Assembly: GCA_018897435.1 (NCBI GenBank)
Contig: JAHIKI010000002.1
Span: 1-35,471, forward strand
Length of the DNA: 35,471 bases
Direction of reading: 5' to 3'
DNA from: Acidobacteriota bacterium
Lineage (GTDB): Bacteria > Acidobacteriota > Aminicenantia > UBA2199
Below are positions 1-6,786 of the stretch, piece after piece. The position numbers and the translations under genes are program-made. A model generated the notes under the pieces. The model was not told the origin of the DNA and searched no databases. It saw only the letters and a list, made by a program, of their open reading frames with translations. How positions within the stretch are numbered: position 1 is the stretch's first letter; every line of letters starts with the position of its first letter.

Positions 1-35
1 AACCACATTGAGCCTTCTGCCATAGGTACTCCCAT
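1..35 (-). CDS. Start of an unidentified gene running off the left edge, possibly an IS transposase
   Basis: An ATG at 35 on the minus strand opens a frame (MGVPMAEGSMW) that stays open to the window edge. It begins 7 bases after the stop of the AbrB-like gene and would be co-transcribed with it. Too little is present to identify a family. Small AbrB-like proteins of this type are often found next to transposases, which is the only reason for the suggestion. Confidence 0.2.
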   Translation of the reverse strand, partial: MGVPMAEGSMW

Positions 36-42
36 TGTTGGA

Positions 43-246
43 TTAATCGGTCTGAGGTTTTTTTTTAGTTTCTTTGGTTTGCTTCCTGGTGCGTTTGAGT
101 TTGAGGTGCTCTTTGTCATCAATGATCCATTCAACCACTTCTCCACGCTCAAATTCCATGGCTCGAGCCAGTGCTGTCGGGAAATTAACGTACCACTGCT
201 CATTGTGAGCGCGATTGATTAGTTGGACTTTTGTGGGGTATCCCAT
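43..246 (-). CDS. Small AbrB/SpoVT-like DNA-binding protein
   Basis: A 67-residue protein. Residues about 5-50 have the layout of a swapped-hairpin AbrB/MazE domain: a first strand (VQLINRAHNEQWYVNFP), a short helix (TALARAMEF), and a GEVVEW turn and strand followed by IIDDKEHLKLKR. The C-terminus is a Lys/Arg/Thr-rich tail. AGGAGG lies 5 bases before the ATG and fixes the start. The family binds DNA as a dimer and commonly autoregulates, either as an antitoxin or as an accessory protein next to mobile elements. The perfect palindrome just upstream is a plausible target. The downstream partner lies off the window, so antitoxin and IS-accessory roles cannot be told apart. Confidence 0.6.
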   Translation of the reverse strand: MGYPTKVQLINRAHNEQWYVNFPTALARAMEFERGEVVEWIIDDKEHLKLKRTRKQTKETKKKPQTD

Positions 247-259
247 GCGAACCTCCTTT

Positions 260-310
260 TCTAGTTTATAAACTAGATTTATTATCGCATAGAAATCTTA
301 TTGAAATCAA
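260..310 (-). promoter_or_regulatory. Promoter and 18-bp palindromic operator of the AbrB-like gene
   Basis: On the minus strand TTGATT (305-310) and GATAAT (281-286) are spaced 18 bp apart. The predicted transcription start, near 274, falls inside a perfect 18-bp palindrome, TCTAGTTTATAAACTAGA (260-277), which ends 13 bases before the ATG. Its position suits autorepression by the AbrB-like protein. That is an inference; the palindrome itself is directly visible. Confidence 0.45.
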
Positions 311-361
311 TAGCCCATCTAATCTTTTTTTATTTTTTACTTAGAAAAAGGCCAAACTCGA

Positions 362-388
362 GCGGGAGGGTTTAAAACCCTCCCCTAC
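362..388. repeat. Dispersed palindromic repeat, copy 1
   Basis: GGGAGGGTTT (364-373) and its complement AAACCCTCCC (375-384) flank one central base and are followed by CCTAC. It belongs to the GTAGGG...CCCTAC-ended intergenic family that recurs in this window. Confidence 0.75.
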
Positions 389-418
389 GAAAAAACAATA
401 GGCAGATTCCCCGTGGTT

Positions 419-447
419 TTGACATTTTATTTATATGCAATTACAAT
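419..447 (+). promoter_or_regulatory. vapBC promoter
   Basis: TTGACA (419-424) and TACAAT (442-447) are spaced exactly 17 bp apart, a strong sigma70 match. The predicted start of transcription near 454 lies downstream of an in-frame ATG at 435. That ATG therefore cannot be the start codon if this promoter is used. Confidence 0.65.
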
Positions 448-464
448 ACAGATTGGAGATGCAG

Positions 465-668
465 ATGAGGACAACGCTTAATATTTCCGAAGACATGCTG
501 GGGGAGATATCCAGACTCTCGGGAGTGAAGTGCAAGACAGAGATCATCGACAAGGCCCTGCGCGAGATGCTGGACCGGCTACGGCGGCAGAAGCTGAAAG
601 GGGCATGGGGGAAGATCGCCATCGATATGAATGTAAGGGACCTCAGGCGGAAAGAACTGGATGAGTAA
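465..668 (+). CDS. vapB: VapB-type antitoxin
   Basis: A 67-residue protein beginning MRTTLNISEDML. The N-terminal strand and two helices fit a ribbon-helix-helix fold of the VapB family (residues 1-50), and the rest is a basic, amphipathic toxin-binding tail. The ATG at 465 was chosen because GGAG (455-458) lies 6 bases before it. The ATG at 435 lies inside the promoter spacer, and 459 is possible but too close to the GGAG. The stop overlaps the vapC start by 8 bases, so the two are translationally coupled. As in the family, it should bind and neutralise the PIN RNase and repress its own promoter. Confidence 0.82.
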   Translation: MRTTLNISEDMLGEISRLSGVKCKTEIIDKALREMLDRLRRQKLKGAWGKIAIDMNVRDLRRKELDE

Positions 669-1065
669 CTACCTGGTGGACACCTCGGTATGGGTCGAGT
701 TCCTGCGCGGGGAGAAAACCGCAATCAAAAAACGGCTGGAAAAACTTCTGGACGAAAACCGGGCCGACGTGTCGGGAATCATATTGGCCGAATTGCTGAC
801 CGGAATAGGCACTGAAAAGGAGCAGCGATTTTTGGAAGATTGCTTTCTCGGACTGCCCTTTCTGGAAGCGACCCGCGAAATATTCGCCGCAGCCGGGAAA
901 ATGGGGGCTGCCTTGCGCAAGAAAGGGATCACCATGCCCCTCTCCGACCTGCTGATCGCCTCTCTGGCCAAGACCCATGCCCTGACGGTGCTCACCCTGG
1001 ACAATCATTTCCAGACCCTGGCCCGGCCTTTAAACGTCCAAATAGAGCTGCTGAAAGGTTTTTAG
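661..1065 (+). CDS. vapC: VapC-type PIN-domain ribonuclease toxin
   Basis: A 134-residue PIN domain. The four acidic residues of the family are all present: D7 in YLVDTSVW, E44 in ILAELLTG, D96 in MPLSDLLIA and D114 in VLTLDNHF. They would bind the Mg2+/Mn2+ used for endonucleolytic RNA cleavage, typically of tRNA or rRNA in characterised VapCs. The target here cannot be read from sequence. The length is normal for the family and the gene appears intact. It overlaps vapB and is read from the same promoter. Two palindromic repeats follow within 110 bases and may help end transcription. Confidence 0.88.
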   Translation: MSNYLVDTSVWVEFLRGEKTAIKKRLEKLLDENRADVSGIILAELLTGIGTEKEQRFLEDCFLGLPFLEATREIFAAAGKMGAALRKKGITMPLSDLLIASLAKTHALTVLTLDNHFQTLARPLNVQIELLKGF

Positions 1066-1078
1066 CATCCTGCTAAAA

Positions 1079-1104
1079 GTAGGGACGGGTTTAAAACCCG
1101 CCCG
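1079..1104. repeat. Dispersed palindromic repeat, copy 2
   Basis: GTAGGGACGGGTTT is followed by one base and AAACCCG plus CCC. The inner arms are CGGGTTT (1086-1092) and AAACCCG (1094-1100). It belongs to the same family as the copy at 362-388, but its right end has decayed. Confidence 0.7.
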
Positions 1105-1123
1105 TTTCTCCATATTCTATCCT

Positions 1124-1169
1124 CGCGGGAGGGTTTGACCCCCTGAAGGGGGCGCGAACCCTCCCCTAC
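1124..1169. repeat. Dispersed palindromic repeat, copy 3, with nested hairpin
   Basis: The outer arms are GGGAGGGTT (1127-1135) and AACCCTCCC (1157-1165), followed by CTAC. Nested inside is a second perfect hairpin, CCCCCT (1139-1144) with AGGGGG (1147-1152). It looks like a copy of the family with an inner palindrome inserted. Confidence 0.7.
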
Positions 1170-1216
1170 GTAAAAATAAATCTACAAAGAATTCTCGACT
1201 GCTTTAACTTTCTTGC

Positions 1217-1241
1217 AAATTGGAAATGTCATTTCCAATTT
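1217..1241. promoter_or_regulatory. 25-bp perfect palindrome, candidate operator
   Basis: AAATTGGAAATG (1217-1228) and CATTTCCAATTT (1230-1241) are exact reverse complements around a single T. It ends 13 bp before the -35 box of the AAA ATPase gene. It has no U-run and is not GC-rich, so it reads as a protein-binding site rather than a terminator. Confidence 0.5.
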
Positions 1242-1254
1242 ACATGAAATTAAT

Positions 1255-1284
1255 TTGACTTGCATATATGCTTTACGCTAAAAT
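1255..1284 (+). promoter_or_regulatory. Promoter of the AAA ATPase gene, predicted leaderless
   Basis: TTGACT (1255-1260) and TAAAAT (1279-1284) are spaced 18 bp apart. The expected transcription start is about 1291, which is exactly the second in-frame ATG of the gene. Confidence 0.5.
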
Positions 1285-2454
1285 ATGGACATGAAATATA
1301 TCAAGAGAGATTTGGAATCGACCATCATCAGAAAACTGAAGACCGTACCGGTTATAGCTGTCATTGGTCCGCGGCAAAGCGGCAAATCGACACTCATCAA
1401 GAACATCCTGAAAAAAAGAGATAATTCCTTGTATTTGGATCTTGAAAGACCATCGGATTTGAATAAATTAAGAGATGCCGAGTCATATTTCACCCTGAAT
1501 AAAGACATGCTCATTTGTCTGGATGAAATCCAGAGGATGCCTGAAATATTTCCACTGATAAGAAGTCTGGTGGATGCCAATGGCAAAAAAGGTCAATTCA
1601 TTATTCTAGGATCGGCGTCAGCAAAATTGTTGAAACAAAGTTCGGAATCTTTGGCTGGCAGAATAACTTATCTTGAATTGACCCCGTTCCTGATTCCTGA
1701 AATCGCCGCTAAAAAGAATATGACAAAAATCAGGTCCTTATGGTTGCGGGGAGGTTTTCCGAGAAGCTATTTGGCAGAAAATGATTTGGAGAGCTTGGAG
1801 TGGAGAAATGATTTCATCAAGACATTTACTGAAAGAGACATTCCTCTTTTTGGTTTCAATATTCCCAATAAGGGGATTGAAAGAATATTCAGCATGTGCG
1901 CCCATATGCATGGTCAAATCCTTAATCGATCAAAGCTAGGCGAGGCGCTGGGAGTATCCCATCATACTGTTCAGCATTATTTGGAAATCCTGTCCGAAAC
2001 CTTTTTGTTAAGGATAATAAAACCTTATGAAAAAAATACAAAAAAAAGAATAATCAAATCTCCCAAAATATATATTCGCGATTCCGGTTTGCTGCACGCC
2101 TTGTTGCATATAAAAAATTACGATGACCTGTTCGGACATCCTGCTTTTGGAGCATCATGGGAGGGATTTGCCTTGGAAAATATTGTTTCTGAACTGCCAG
2201 GATGGGAGACTTATTTTTACCGGTCATCGTCCGGGGATGAAATCGATCTGGTCATTGAAAATGGAAAAAATCGCTATGCCTTGGAGTTCAAGGCATCGGT
2301 AGCGCCGACAGTAAGCAAAGGATTTTATAACGCAATTGAAACTCTTGCAATCGATGCGGCCTGGATTATTTGTCCCATAGAAGGCCAATATCCAATTGGC
2401 AAGAATGTGACAGTTTCTTCCCCTCGCGCATTCCTTGAGCAACTGAAATCATAA
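1285..2454 (+). CDS. DUF4143-type AAA ATPase
   Basis: 389 residues. The N-terminal ATPase has a Walker A motif, GPRQSGKST (28-36, Lys34), and a Walker B, LICLDE (76-81), followed by the sensor-like stretch FIILGSAS. A winged-helix-like middle (LGEALGVSHHTVQHYLEIL) precedes the C-terminal DUF4143 domain, which contains the restriction-nuclease-like pattern EIDLVIENGKNRYALEFK. This is a very common prokaryotic family of unproven function, often mobile and multi-copy. No Shine-Dalgarno precedes the ATG at 1285. The promoter position favours the ATG at 1291 on a leaderless transcript. It stands alone between repeat elements and is codon-wise more AT-rich than the core genes, consistent with acquisition. 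Confidence 0.85.
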   Translation: MDMKYIKRDLESTIIRKLKTVPVIAVIGPRQSGKSTLIKNILKKRDNSLYLDLERPSDLNKLRDAESYFTLNKDMLICLDEIQRMPEIFPLIRSLVDANGKKGQFIILGSASAKLLKQSSESLAGRITYLELTPFLIPEIAAKKNMTKIRSLWLRGGFPRSYLAENDLESLEWRNDFIKTFTERDIPLFGFNIPNKGIERIFSMCAHMHGQILNRSKLGEALGVSHHTVQHYLEILSETFLLRIIKPYEKNTKKRIIKSPKIYIRDSGLLHALLHIKNYDDLFGHPAFGASWEGFALENIVSELPGWETYFYRSSSGDEIDLVIENGKNRYALEFKASVAPTVSKGFYNAIETLAIDAAWIICPIEGQYPIGKNVTVSSPRAFLEQLKS

Positions 2455-2493
2455 CGGCCCAGGCACAAAGGCCGTGGGTTTCCCCCGCCGTTG

Positions 2494-2538
2494 GTAGGGG
2501 TGCAATTAATCTCGAAGGAATTCGTATTGAACCCCTGC
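2494..2538. repeat. Dispersed palindromic repeat, variant with a different interior
   Basis: It begins GTAGGGGTGCAAT (2494-2506) and ends ATTGAACCCCTGC. The arms AGGGGTGCAAT and ATTGAACCCCT pair at 10 of 11 positions, with GAAGGAATTC inside. The ends match the GTAGGG...CCCTAC family but the interior is unrelated to the other copies. Confidence 0.55.
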
Positions 2539-2568
2539 ATCTTGTTCCCTGGATATTTTGCAATATCG

Positions 2569-2650
2569 CGAATTCTCACCCACGCGTGCCTTCAGGCACG
2601 ACAGGTATTCGCTGATTTTGATCTTCTTTGGGCAGGCCTTCACGCAGTTG
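2569..2650 (-). pseudogene. Remnant copy of the 3' end of sdhB
   Basis: These 82 bases align without gaps to the last part of sdhB (4326-4407). Read on the minus strand they encode ACPKKIKISEYLS, where the intact gene has ACPKKIKITEYLS. Over the 27 aligned codons 20 residues are the same, including the third-cluster Cys pair. There is no start, no upstream part of the gene and no matching stop. The similarity ends abruptly at 2650, 6 bases before the stop codon of the PIN gene. It is in the same orientation as sdhB. The divergence shows it is an old copy or came from another genome, not a recent duplication. Confidence 0.8.
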
Positions 2651-2656
2651 CTGTTA

Positions 2657-3070
2657 CTATTCCTTTCCGGATGCAATTTTTGTCAAGAAGTCTGCCGGGG
2701 AGAGAATGGGGATGCCGCGGTATTCGCTGATAGCCTGCAAGGCCTTGTCACCGCTGACGATCAGGTCGGCCTTCAAGGCGACGGCGCATTCTATGAACTT
2801 GTCGTCGTCGGGGTCTTTTTTGACAACCTTCAAGCGCGGTGTTTTGCGGGTGAATTCAATGTTCTGGCTCGAAGCCAAAAGCTTGAGCAATTCTTCCAGC
2901 TCCGTACCGGACTCCAAACCCAAATGCTGCAGCACCCGGACATACTCATCGAGGATGTCGGCTGAAAGGCACAGGCTGCTCCGGCCCTTTTTCCACAAAT
3001 CGATGATCTGCTTCGGTTTGCCGCCGAAAAACGAAGAAACAAAAACATTGGTGTCAATGACGGCTTTCAT
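2657..3070 (-). CDS. PIN-domain toxin of the TIGR00305 type
   Basis: 137 residues starting MKAVIDTNVF. The acidic PIN residues are visible: D6, E42 in DILDEYVRVL, the cluster in KKDPDDDKFIECA (86-90), and D108 in IVSGDKAL. The DPDDDKF...SGDK pattern is typical of the PIN group annotated as putative TA toxins. The start at 3070 follows the family's N-terminus. An ATG 39 bases upstream would add a non-family tail. The coding region overlaps the end of the upstream antitoxin by 17 bases, so the two form one operon. The predicted activity is RNA cleavage; its targets are unknown. Confidence 0.82.
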   Translation of the reverse strand: MKAVIDTNVFVSSFFGGKPKQIIDLWKKGRSSLCLSADILDEYVRVLQHLGLESGTELEELLKLLASSQNIEFTRKTPRLKVVKKDPDDDKFIECAVALKADLIVSGDKALQAISEYRGIPILSPADFLTKIASGKE

Positions 3071-3314
3071 GCTCTTGCCGGCGCACCGCCCGAACGGCCG
3101 CGGCCACATCGGTTGCTTTGACTTTTTTTGCTTTCAGTCTAAGTCCGATACGCTGCCAAAGGTCGTCGACGTAGCCTTCGATATCCCTTTCCCGGACATA
3201 ATCGCCCAGAATTTCCCTGACCATCTGGCTGTAGCTTTTTCCCTGCCTGCGGGCCAGCCGGCCGAGCTTTTCCTTGGTTTCGCCGTCGATCCTGATCAAC
3301 ATTTGCGTATTCAT
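3054..3314 (-). CDS. Ribbon-helix-helix antitoxin paired with the PIN toxin
   Basis: 86 residues. MLIRIDGETKEKLGRLARRQGKSYSQMVREIL is the expected strand-helix-helix of a CopG/RHH DNA-binding domain (residues 5-40, with S28 at the helix turn). The rest is a charged helical tail, likely the toxin-binding part. GAGG lies 5 bases before the ATG at 3314, and the promoter ends 19 bases upstream, so the start is well supported. Gene order (antitoxin first, overlapping toxin) is standard for type II modules. Four TATATCA repeats in its promoter are the probable binding site for autorepression. Confidence 0.78.
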   Translation of the reverse strand: MNTQMLIRIDGETKEKLGRLARRQGKSYSQMVREILGDYVRERDIEGYVDDLWQRIGLRLKAKKVKATDVAAAVRAVRRQEHESRH

Positions 3315-3327
3315 ATTCGCCTCATGT

Positions 3328-3372
3328 TATATCATATATATCAATTATATCAAATTGTCAACATTTATATCA
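3328..3372 (-). promoter_or_regulatory. Promoter of the RHH/PIN operon with four TATATCA operator repeats
   Basis: On the minus strand TTGACA (3356-3361) and TATATG (3333-3338) are spaced 17 bp apart. On the plus strand the heptamer TATATCA starts at 3328, 3337, 3346 and 3366. Three copies have an exact 9-bp period across the -10 region, and the fourth lies just beyond the -35 box. RHH dimers bind such short repeats cooperatively, so this is a credible autoregulatory operator. Confidence 0.6.
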
Positions 3373-3426
3373 ATGGCCGGCAATATGTTCAAAACTCATA
3401 CCCCTTCGGGACAGACAGTACCGATC

Positions 3427-3446
3427 ATCCGCCAAAGTCGGCGGAT
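3427..3446. repeat. Short GC-rich hairpin
   Basis: ATCCGCC (3427-3433) pairs with GGCGGAT (3440-3446) around a 6-base loop. It lies in the intergenic region between the RHH promoter and the secreted-protein stop. There is no U-run. It may be a weak terminator or a separate small repeat. Confidence 0.4.
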
Positions 3447-3477
3447 AGTTTGTGCTGCTAACCACCCCTACGAAAAA

Positions 3478-4197
3478 TCAATTAAACACCTTTTCCAGAG
3501 CCTGGTAGGCGCTGTGTACTTTCTCCACCAATTGAGGGATATCCTTTTCGAGGCCCGCTTTTCCGGCCGCTTCCAGAGCCTTGGTCTCGGCGAGCAATTT
3601 GGCGGCTGCGGCCTGGAAAGCCTCGATCTTGGCGGCCAGGCGCTTGGAGAGCGTGGCCTTGGTGACGGCTTCGGCCTTGGCCACCATGTCGGCGGCCACA
3701 TTGCCTATTTCGGCATATTTCTTTTCGGGCAGGTACTTATGGTAGACGACATAGAGGACCTTGTGGTAGGCGTCGACTTCCCTGGCCACCGGGCGGATAG
3801 CGCGCACCTGCATCTCGAAGCGCATGTGCAGCAGTTCTGCGGCATCGAGGAGCGCCTGGTCGTCGCTGCCGGCGGCGGCTTTCTTGTAGGCGTCCACGGC
3901 CCAGTTGAACTCGGCCAGGCCGCTTTCCCAGGCCTGTTTCTTTTCGCGCAAAATGCCAGGCAGGGCGGCGGCGTTGATCCTGGCCATCCCGGCCTCGATC
4001 TCGGGCAGAAAACCGCGCAGGGCATTATAATCCTTGGCCGGGAAGGCGGTGTGCCAGATGGGATAAATAATGTCATGGAAATCGATCAGCTCCGGAACCG
4101 TGCTATCGGTTTCGGGATCGGGTATCTGATCGCCGATCAGAACAAAACCCATGCTGAAAATGAAAATGAGCAAGGCAAAACGAATGGTCTTAATCAT
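3478..4197 (-). CDS. Secreted or lipid-anchored helical protein of unknown function
   Basis: 239 residues. The first 22 or so (MIKTIRFALLIFIFSMGFVLIG) form a hydrophobic export signal, so the protein should act in the periplasm. The rest is almost entirely helical: about six Ala/Glu/Lys-rich amphipathic segments, with HTAF, HMRFEMQVRAIRPVAREVDAYHKVLY and a C-terminal AKIEAFQAAAAKLLAE helix, suggesting a four-helix-bundle pair. There is no CxxCH heme site, so it is not a cytochrome c'. The start at 4197 was chosen over 4209 because GGAGG (4202-4206 on the opposite strand) falls 5 bases before it. It sits downstream of sdhB on the same strand but is separated by two palindromic repeats, one terminator-like. 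No family was recognised. Confidence 0.65.
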   Translation of the reverse strand: MIKTIRFALLIFIFSMGFVLIGDQIPDPETDSTVPELIDFHDIIYPIWHTAFPAKDYNALRGFLPEIEAGMARINAAALPGILREKKQAWESGLAEFNWAVDAYKKAAAGSDDQALLDAAELLHMRFEMQVRAIRPVAREVDAYHKVLYVVYHKYLPEKKYAEIGNVAADMVAKAEAVTKATLSKRLAAKIEAFQAAAAKLLAETKALEAAGKAGLEKDIPQLVEKVHSAYQALEKVFN

Positions 4198-4232
4198 ATA
4201 TTCCTCCATAAAATATTTGGCTTTTTTATCAT

Positions 4233-4261
4233 GTAGGGGAGGGTTTCAAGCCCTCCCTTAC
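4233..4261. repeat. Dispersed palindromic repeat, copy 4
   Basis: GTAGGGGAGGGTTT and CCCTCCCTTAC flank CAAG. The inner arms GGGAGGG and CCCTCCC are perfect. It is adjacent to copy 5, forming a tandem pair. Confidence 0.75.
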
Positions 4262-4280
4262 CTGAACTGCCAATCTGAAA

Positions 4281-4307
4281 AGGGCGGGTTTCAAAACCCG
4301 CCCCTAC
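4281..4307 (-). terminator. Palindromic repeat copy 5, likely terminator of sdhCDAB
   Basis: Read on the minus strand, GTAGGGGCGGGTTT is followed by TG, AAACCCGCCC and TTTT. This gives a strong GC stem with a short U-tract, 13 bases after the sdhB stop. It is a member of the dispersed palindrome family placed where it can end the sdh transcript. Confidence 0.55.
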
Positions 4308-4319
4308 ATGAAAACAGGT

Positions 4320-5027
4320 TTACAACGAGTTCTCGACCACCTTGACCTTCAGGCGCGACAGGTATTCGGTGATCTTTATCTTCTTGGGGCAGGCCTCCAT
4401 ACAGTTGAAGATGGTGTGGCAGCGCCAGACGCCGTTTTTATCGTTGACGATCTCAATACGCTGGTCGGCGCCATCGTCGCGGCTGTCGAAAATGAAGCGG
4501 TAGGCCTTGAGCAGGGCGGCCGGGCCCAGATACTCGCTGTTGGGCCATGAACTGGGGCAGGCAGCGCTGCAGGCGGCGCAAAGGATGCACAGGGTCGATT
4601 CGCCGATCGCTTCCAGTTGGGCGGGCGACTGGACGAATTCCTTGTCGGGCAGCGGTTTGTCCAGGAGCAGGTAAGGCTTGATGCGCTTCAGTTTGGCGAA
4701 GAAAGGATCCAGGTCGACCGCCAAATCCTTGATGATGTCGAACCCGGACAAGGGCTCGATCTTCAGTTTGCGGCCGAAGCGGTGGATGGGCGTTTCGCAG
4801 GCCAGCACGTTGCGGCCGTTGACCTTCATAGCGCAGGATCCGCAGATGGAACTGCGGCAGGAGCGGCGGTAGGCCAGGGTGCCGTCATGCTGCCAGTGAA
4901 TCTCGTTGAGCACGTCGAGAATGGTGGATTCATCTTCGACCGCGATGTCGAACACCTGCCAGTGCGGCTTCTCGTCTTTTCCCGGCTGGTATCTCAATAT
5001 TTTAGCGCTGATATCAATCATGGCCAT
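4320..5027 (-). CDS. sdhB: Succinate dehydrogenase/fumarate reductase iron-sulfur subunit
   Basis: 235 residues, the usual length for SdhB/FrdB. It carries electrons from the flavin in SdhA to quinone in the membrane subunits through three clusters. All ligands are present: C57, C62, C65 and C77 for [2Fe-2S] (CRSSICGSC...LAC). C147, C150 and C153 with C213 bind [4Fe-4S], and C157, C203 and C209 bind [3Fe-4S] (CILCAACSAACP; CHTIFNC; ACPKK). GGAGG lies 8 bases before the ATG. It is the last gene of sdhCDAB, 13 bases after sdhA. A diverged copy of its final 27 codons is found at 2569-2650. Confidence 0.95.
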   Translation of the reverse strand: MAMIDISAKILRYQPGKDEKPHWQVFDIAVEDESTILDVLNEIHWQHDGTLAYRRSCRSSICGSCAMKVNGRNVLACETPIHRFGRKLKIEPLSGFDIIKDLAVDLDPFFAKLKRIKPYLLLDKPLPDKEFVQSPAQLEAIGESTLCILCAACSAACPSSWPNSEYLGPAALLKAYRFIFDSRDDGADQRIEIVNDKNGVWRCHTIFNCMEACPKKIKITEYLSRLKVKVVENSL

Positions 5028-5040
5028 TTCTGCATCCTCC

Positions 5041-6774
5041 TTAGTATTTCCTTTCCTGGGGCTGGTACTGCGGGTAAATGACCACCCCCTTGCTGAAATC
5101 CAGAACGATCTTGCCGTCGCGGCGCCAGGCCAGCGTGTGCTTCAGCCACTCGCCGTCGTTGCGCTTGGGGAAATCGCTGCGGAAATGGGCGCCGCGCGAT
5201 TCCTGGCGCGCCAGGGCCCCCTCGACGATCACTTCCGAAAAACTGAGCAGGTTCTCCAGTTCCAGGGCCTCGATCAGGTCAAGGTTGAAGGCGTCACCAT
5301 GGTCGTCCACGGTCACCTGCCGGTAGCGTTCCTGCAGCTCCTTGATCATGACCAGCATTTTCAGCATGTCATCCTGGTTGCGGAAAACGCCGAGATACTT
5401 GGTCATGTTCTCCTGCAGCTTCTCGCGGATCGGGGCGTGCCTTTCCTTGCCCTGCCCGTTCCACAGCCGGTCAATCTTGCCCTGGGCAACCTCCAGCGGC
5501 TTGGCCGGAAGCCCGGCGAAACTGTTTCCCCGGCAGAACTCGGTCATGTGGATGCCGGCGATGCGGCCGAAGGTGGCCGCGTCCTGCAGGGAATTGGTGC
5601 CCAAACGGTTGGCGCCGTGCAATGACAGGCAGGAGGTCTCGCCGGCCGTGTACAGGCCCTTGACAACCGTGCCCGCGGCATCCTTGATCACTTCGGTACG
5701 CACATTGGCCGGGATGCCGCCCATGGAATAATGGGCCGTGGGCTGAATGGGCACGGCTTCCTTTATGCCGTCGACCTTCAGGTAATTCAAGGCCAAGTCA
5801 TAGATCTGAGGCAAGCGCTCCAGGATCTTCTCCCTGCCCAGGTGGCGCAGGTCAAGGTAGACATAATCCTTGCCGCCAATGCCGCGGCCCTCATTGATCT
5901 CGGTCTGTTCGGCCCGCGAGACCACGTCGCGCGGCGCCAGCTCCATTTTGGCCGCCGCATAAGTTTTCATGAAGCGTTCGCCCTTGTCATTGAGGATGTA
6001 AGCGCCCTCGCCGCGGGCGGCTTCGGAGAGCAGAATGCCGTGCTTGTAGAGTCCGGTCGGGTGGAACTGGACGAATTCCATGTCTTCCAGCGGCAGACCC
6101 GCTTCGAGCACCAGGGCCACGCCGTCACCGGTGTTGGCATGGGCGTTGGAAGTGACCTTCCAGGCCCGGCCGTAGCCGCCGGTGGCCAGCAAAACAGCGC
6201 GGGCCTGAAAAATATGCAAGCCGCCGCTACGGATATCCCAGGCCACCAGCCCCCTGGACACGTCCTCGCTGACCAGCAGCGACAACACCTGAAATTCGTT
6301 GAAAAAGAGGACGTTGTGCTGCAGGCACTGCTCGTAGAGAGTGTGCAGCAGCACGTGGCCGGTGACATCCTGGGCGAAACAGGCGCGCGGCGAGGAATGG
6401 CCGCCGAAGGGGCGCTGGTTGATGCGGCCGTCTTCGGTGCGTGAGAAGGGGACGCCCATATGTTCGAACTCGTACACGGTTTTGAGCGCCTCGTTGACGA
6501 AGCGCTCGATAATATCCTGGTCGGCCAGGTAGTCGCTGCCCTTGATGGTGTCGAACATGTGCGATTCCAGCGAATCTTCACTCACGTTGGCCAGGGCGGC
6601 GGCAATGCCCCCCTGGGCGCCGCCCGAATGGGAGCGGGTCGGATATACCTTGCTGATCACTGCCGCCGCCAAGCCGCTCTTGGCGACTTCCAGGGCGGCG
6701 CGCAGACCGGCCAGGCCGGCCCCGACGATCACGGTGTCAATTTTATGGTAATTCCTTGCTTCATCGATTTTCAT
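5041..6774 (-). CDS. sdhA: Succinate dehydrogenase/fumarate reductase flavoprotein subunit
   Basis: 577 residues. It oxidises succinate to fumarate (or the reverse) on covalently bound FAD at the cytoplasmic face of the membrane complex. [10 protein letters not shown] (18-27) is the Rossmann dinucleotide site. [10 protein letters not shown] with His49 is the flavinylation site. QFHPTGLY, the Arg in APRDVVSRA and the HYSMGG segment form the dicarboxylate site, and [13 protein letters not shown] is the C-terminal FAD signature. The protein is complete. It lies 12 bases after sdhD. The short C-terminal tail ([26 protein letters not shown] region) is normal for SQR-type subunits. Confidence 0.95.
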   Translation of the reverse strand: MKIDEARNYHKIDTVIVGAGLAGLRAALEVAKSGLAAAVISKVYPTRSHSGGAQGGIAAALANVSEDSLESHMFDTIKGSDYLADQDIIERFVNEALKTVYEFEHMGVPFSRTEDGRINQRPFGGHSSPRACFAQDVTGHVLLHTLYEQCLQHNVLFFNEFQVLSLLVSEDVSRGLVAWDIRSGGLHIFQARAVLLATGGYGRAWKVTSNAHANTGDGVALVLEAGLPLEDMEFVQFHPTGLYKHGILLSEAARGEGAYILNDKGERFMKTYAAAKMELAPRDVVSRAEQTEINEGRGIGGKDYVYLDLRHLGREKILERLPQIYDLALNYLKVDGIKEAVPIQPTAHYSMGGIPANVRTEVIKDAAGTVVKGLYTAGETSCLSLHGANRLGTNSLQDAATFGRIAGIHMTEFCRGNSFAGLPAKPLEVAQGKIDRLWNGQGKERHAPIREKLQENMTKYLGVFRNQDDMLKMLVMIKELQERYRQVTVDDHGDAFNLDLIEALELENLLSFSEVIVEGALARQESRGAHFRSDFPKRNDGEWLKHTLAWRRDGKIVLDFSKGVVIYPQYQPQERKY

Positions 6775-6786
6775 GGTGTCACTCCT

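Noticed and set aside
435-464. Earlier ATG for the VapB antitoxin at 435
   Set aside because: It falls in the spacer of the TTGACA/TACAAT promoter, before the expected transcription start. GGAG at 455-458 fits the ATG at 465.
1079-1169. CRISPR-like array from the closely spaced repeats
   Set aside because: The copies are palindromic, differ in core sequence, and have no regular spacers or cas genes; they are dispersed hairpin elements.
2491-2965. Plus-strand open frames across the sdhB copy and the PIN gene
   Set aside because: They are antisense to the PIN gene and contain no recognisable domain. The real information is on the minus strand.
3478-4197. Cytochrome c' identity for the secreted helical protein
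   Set aside because: No CxxCH heme-binding motif; only the helical-bundle look is shared.
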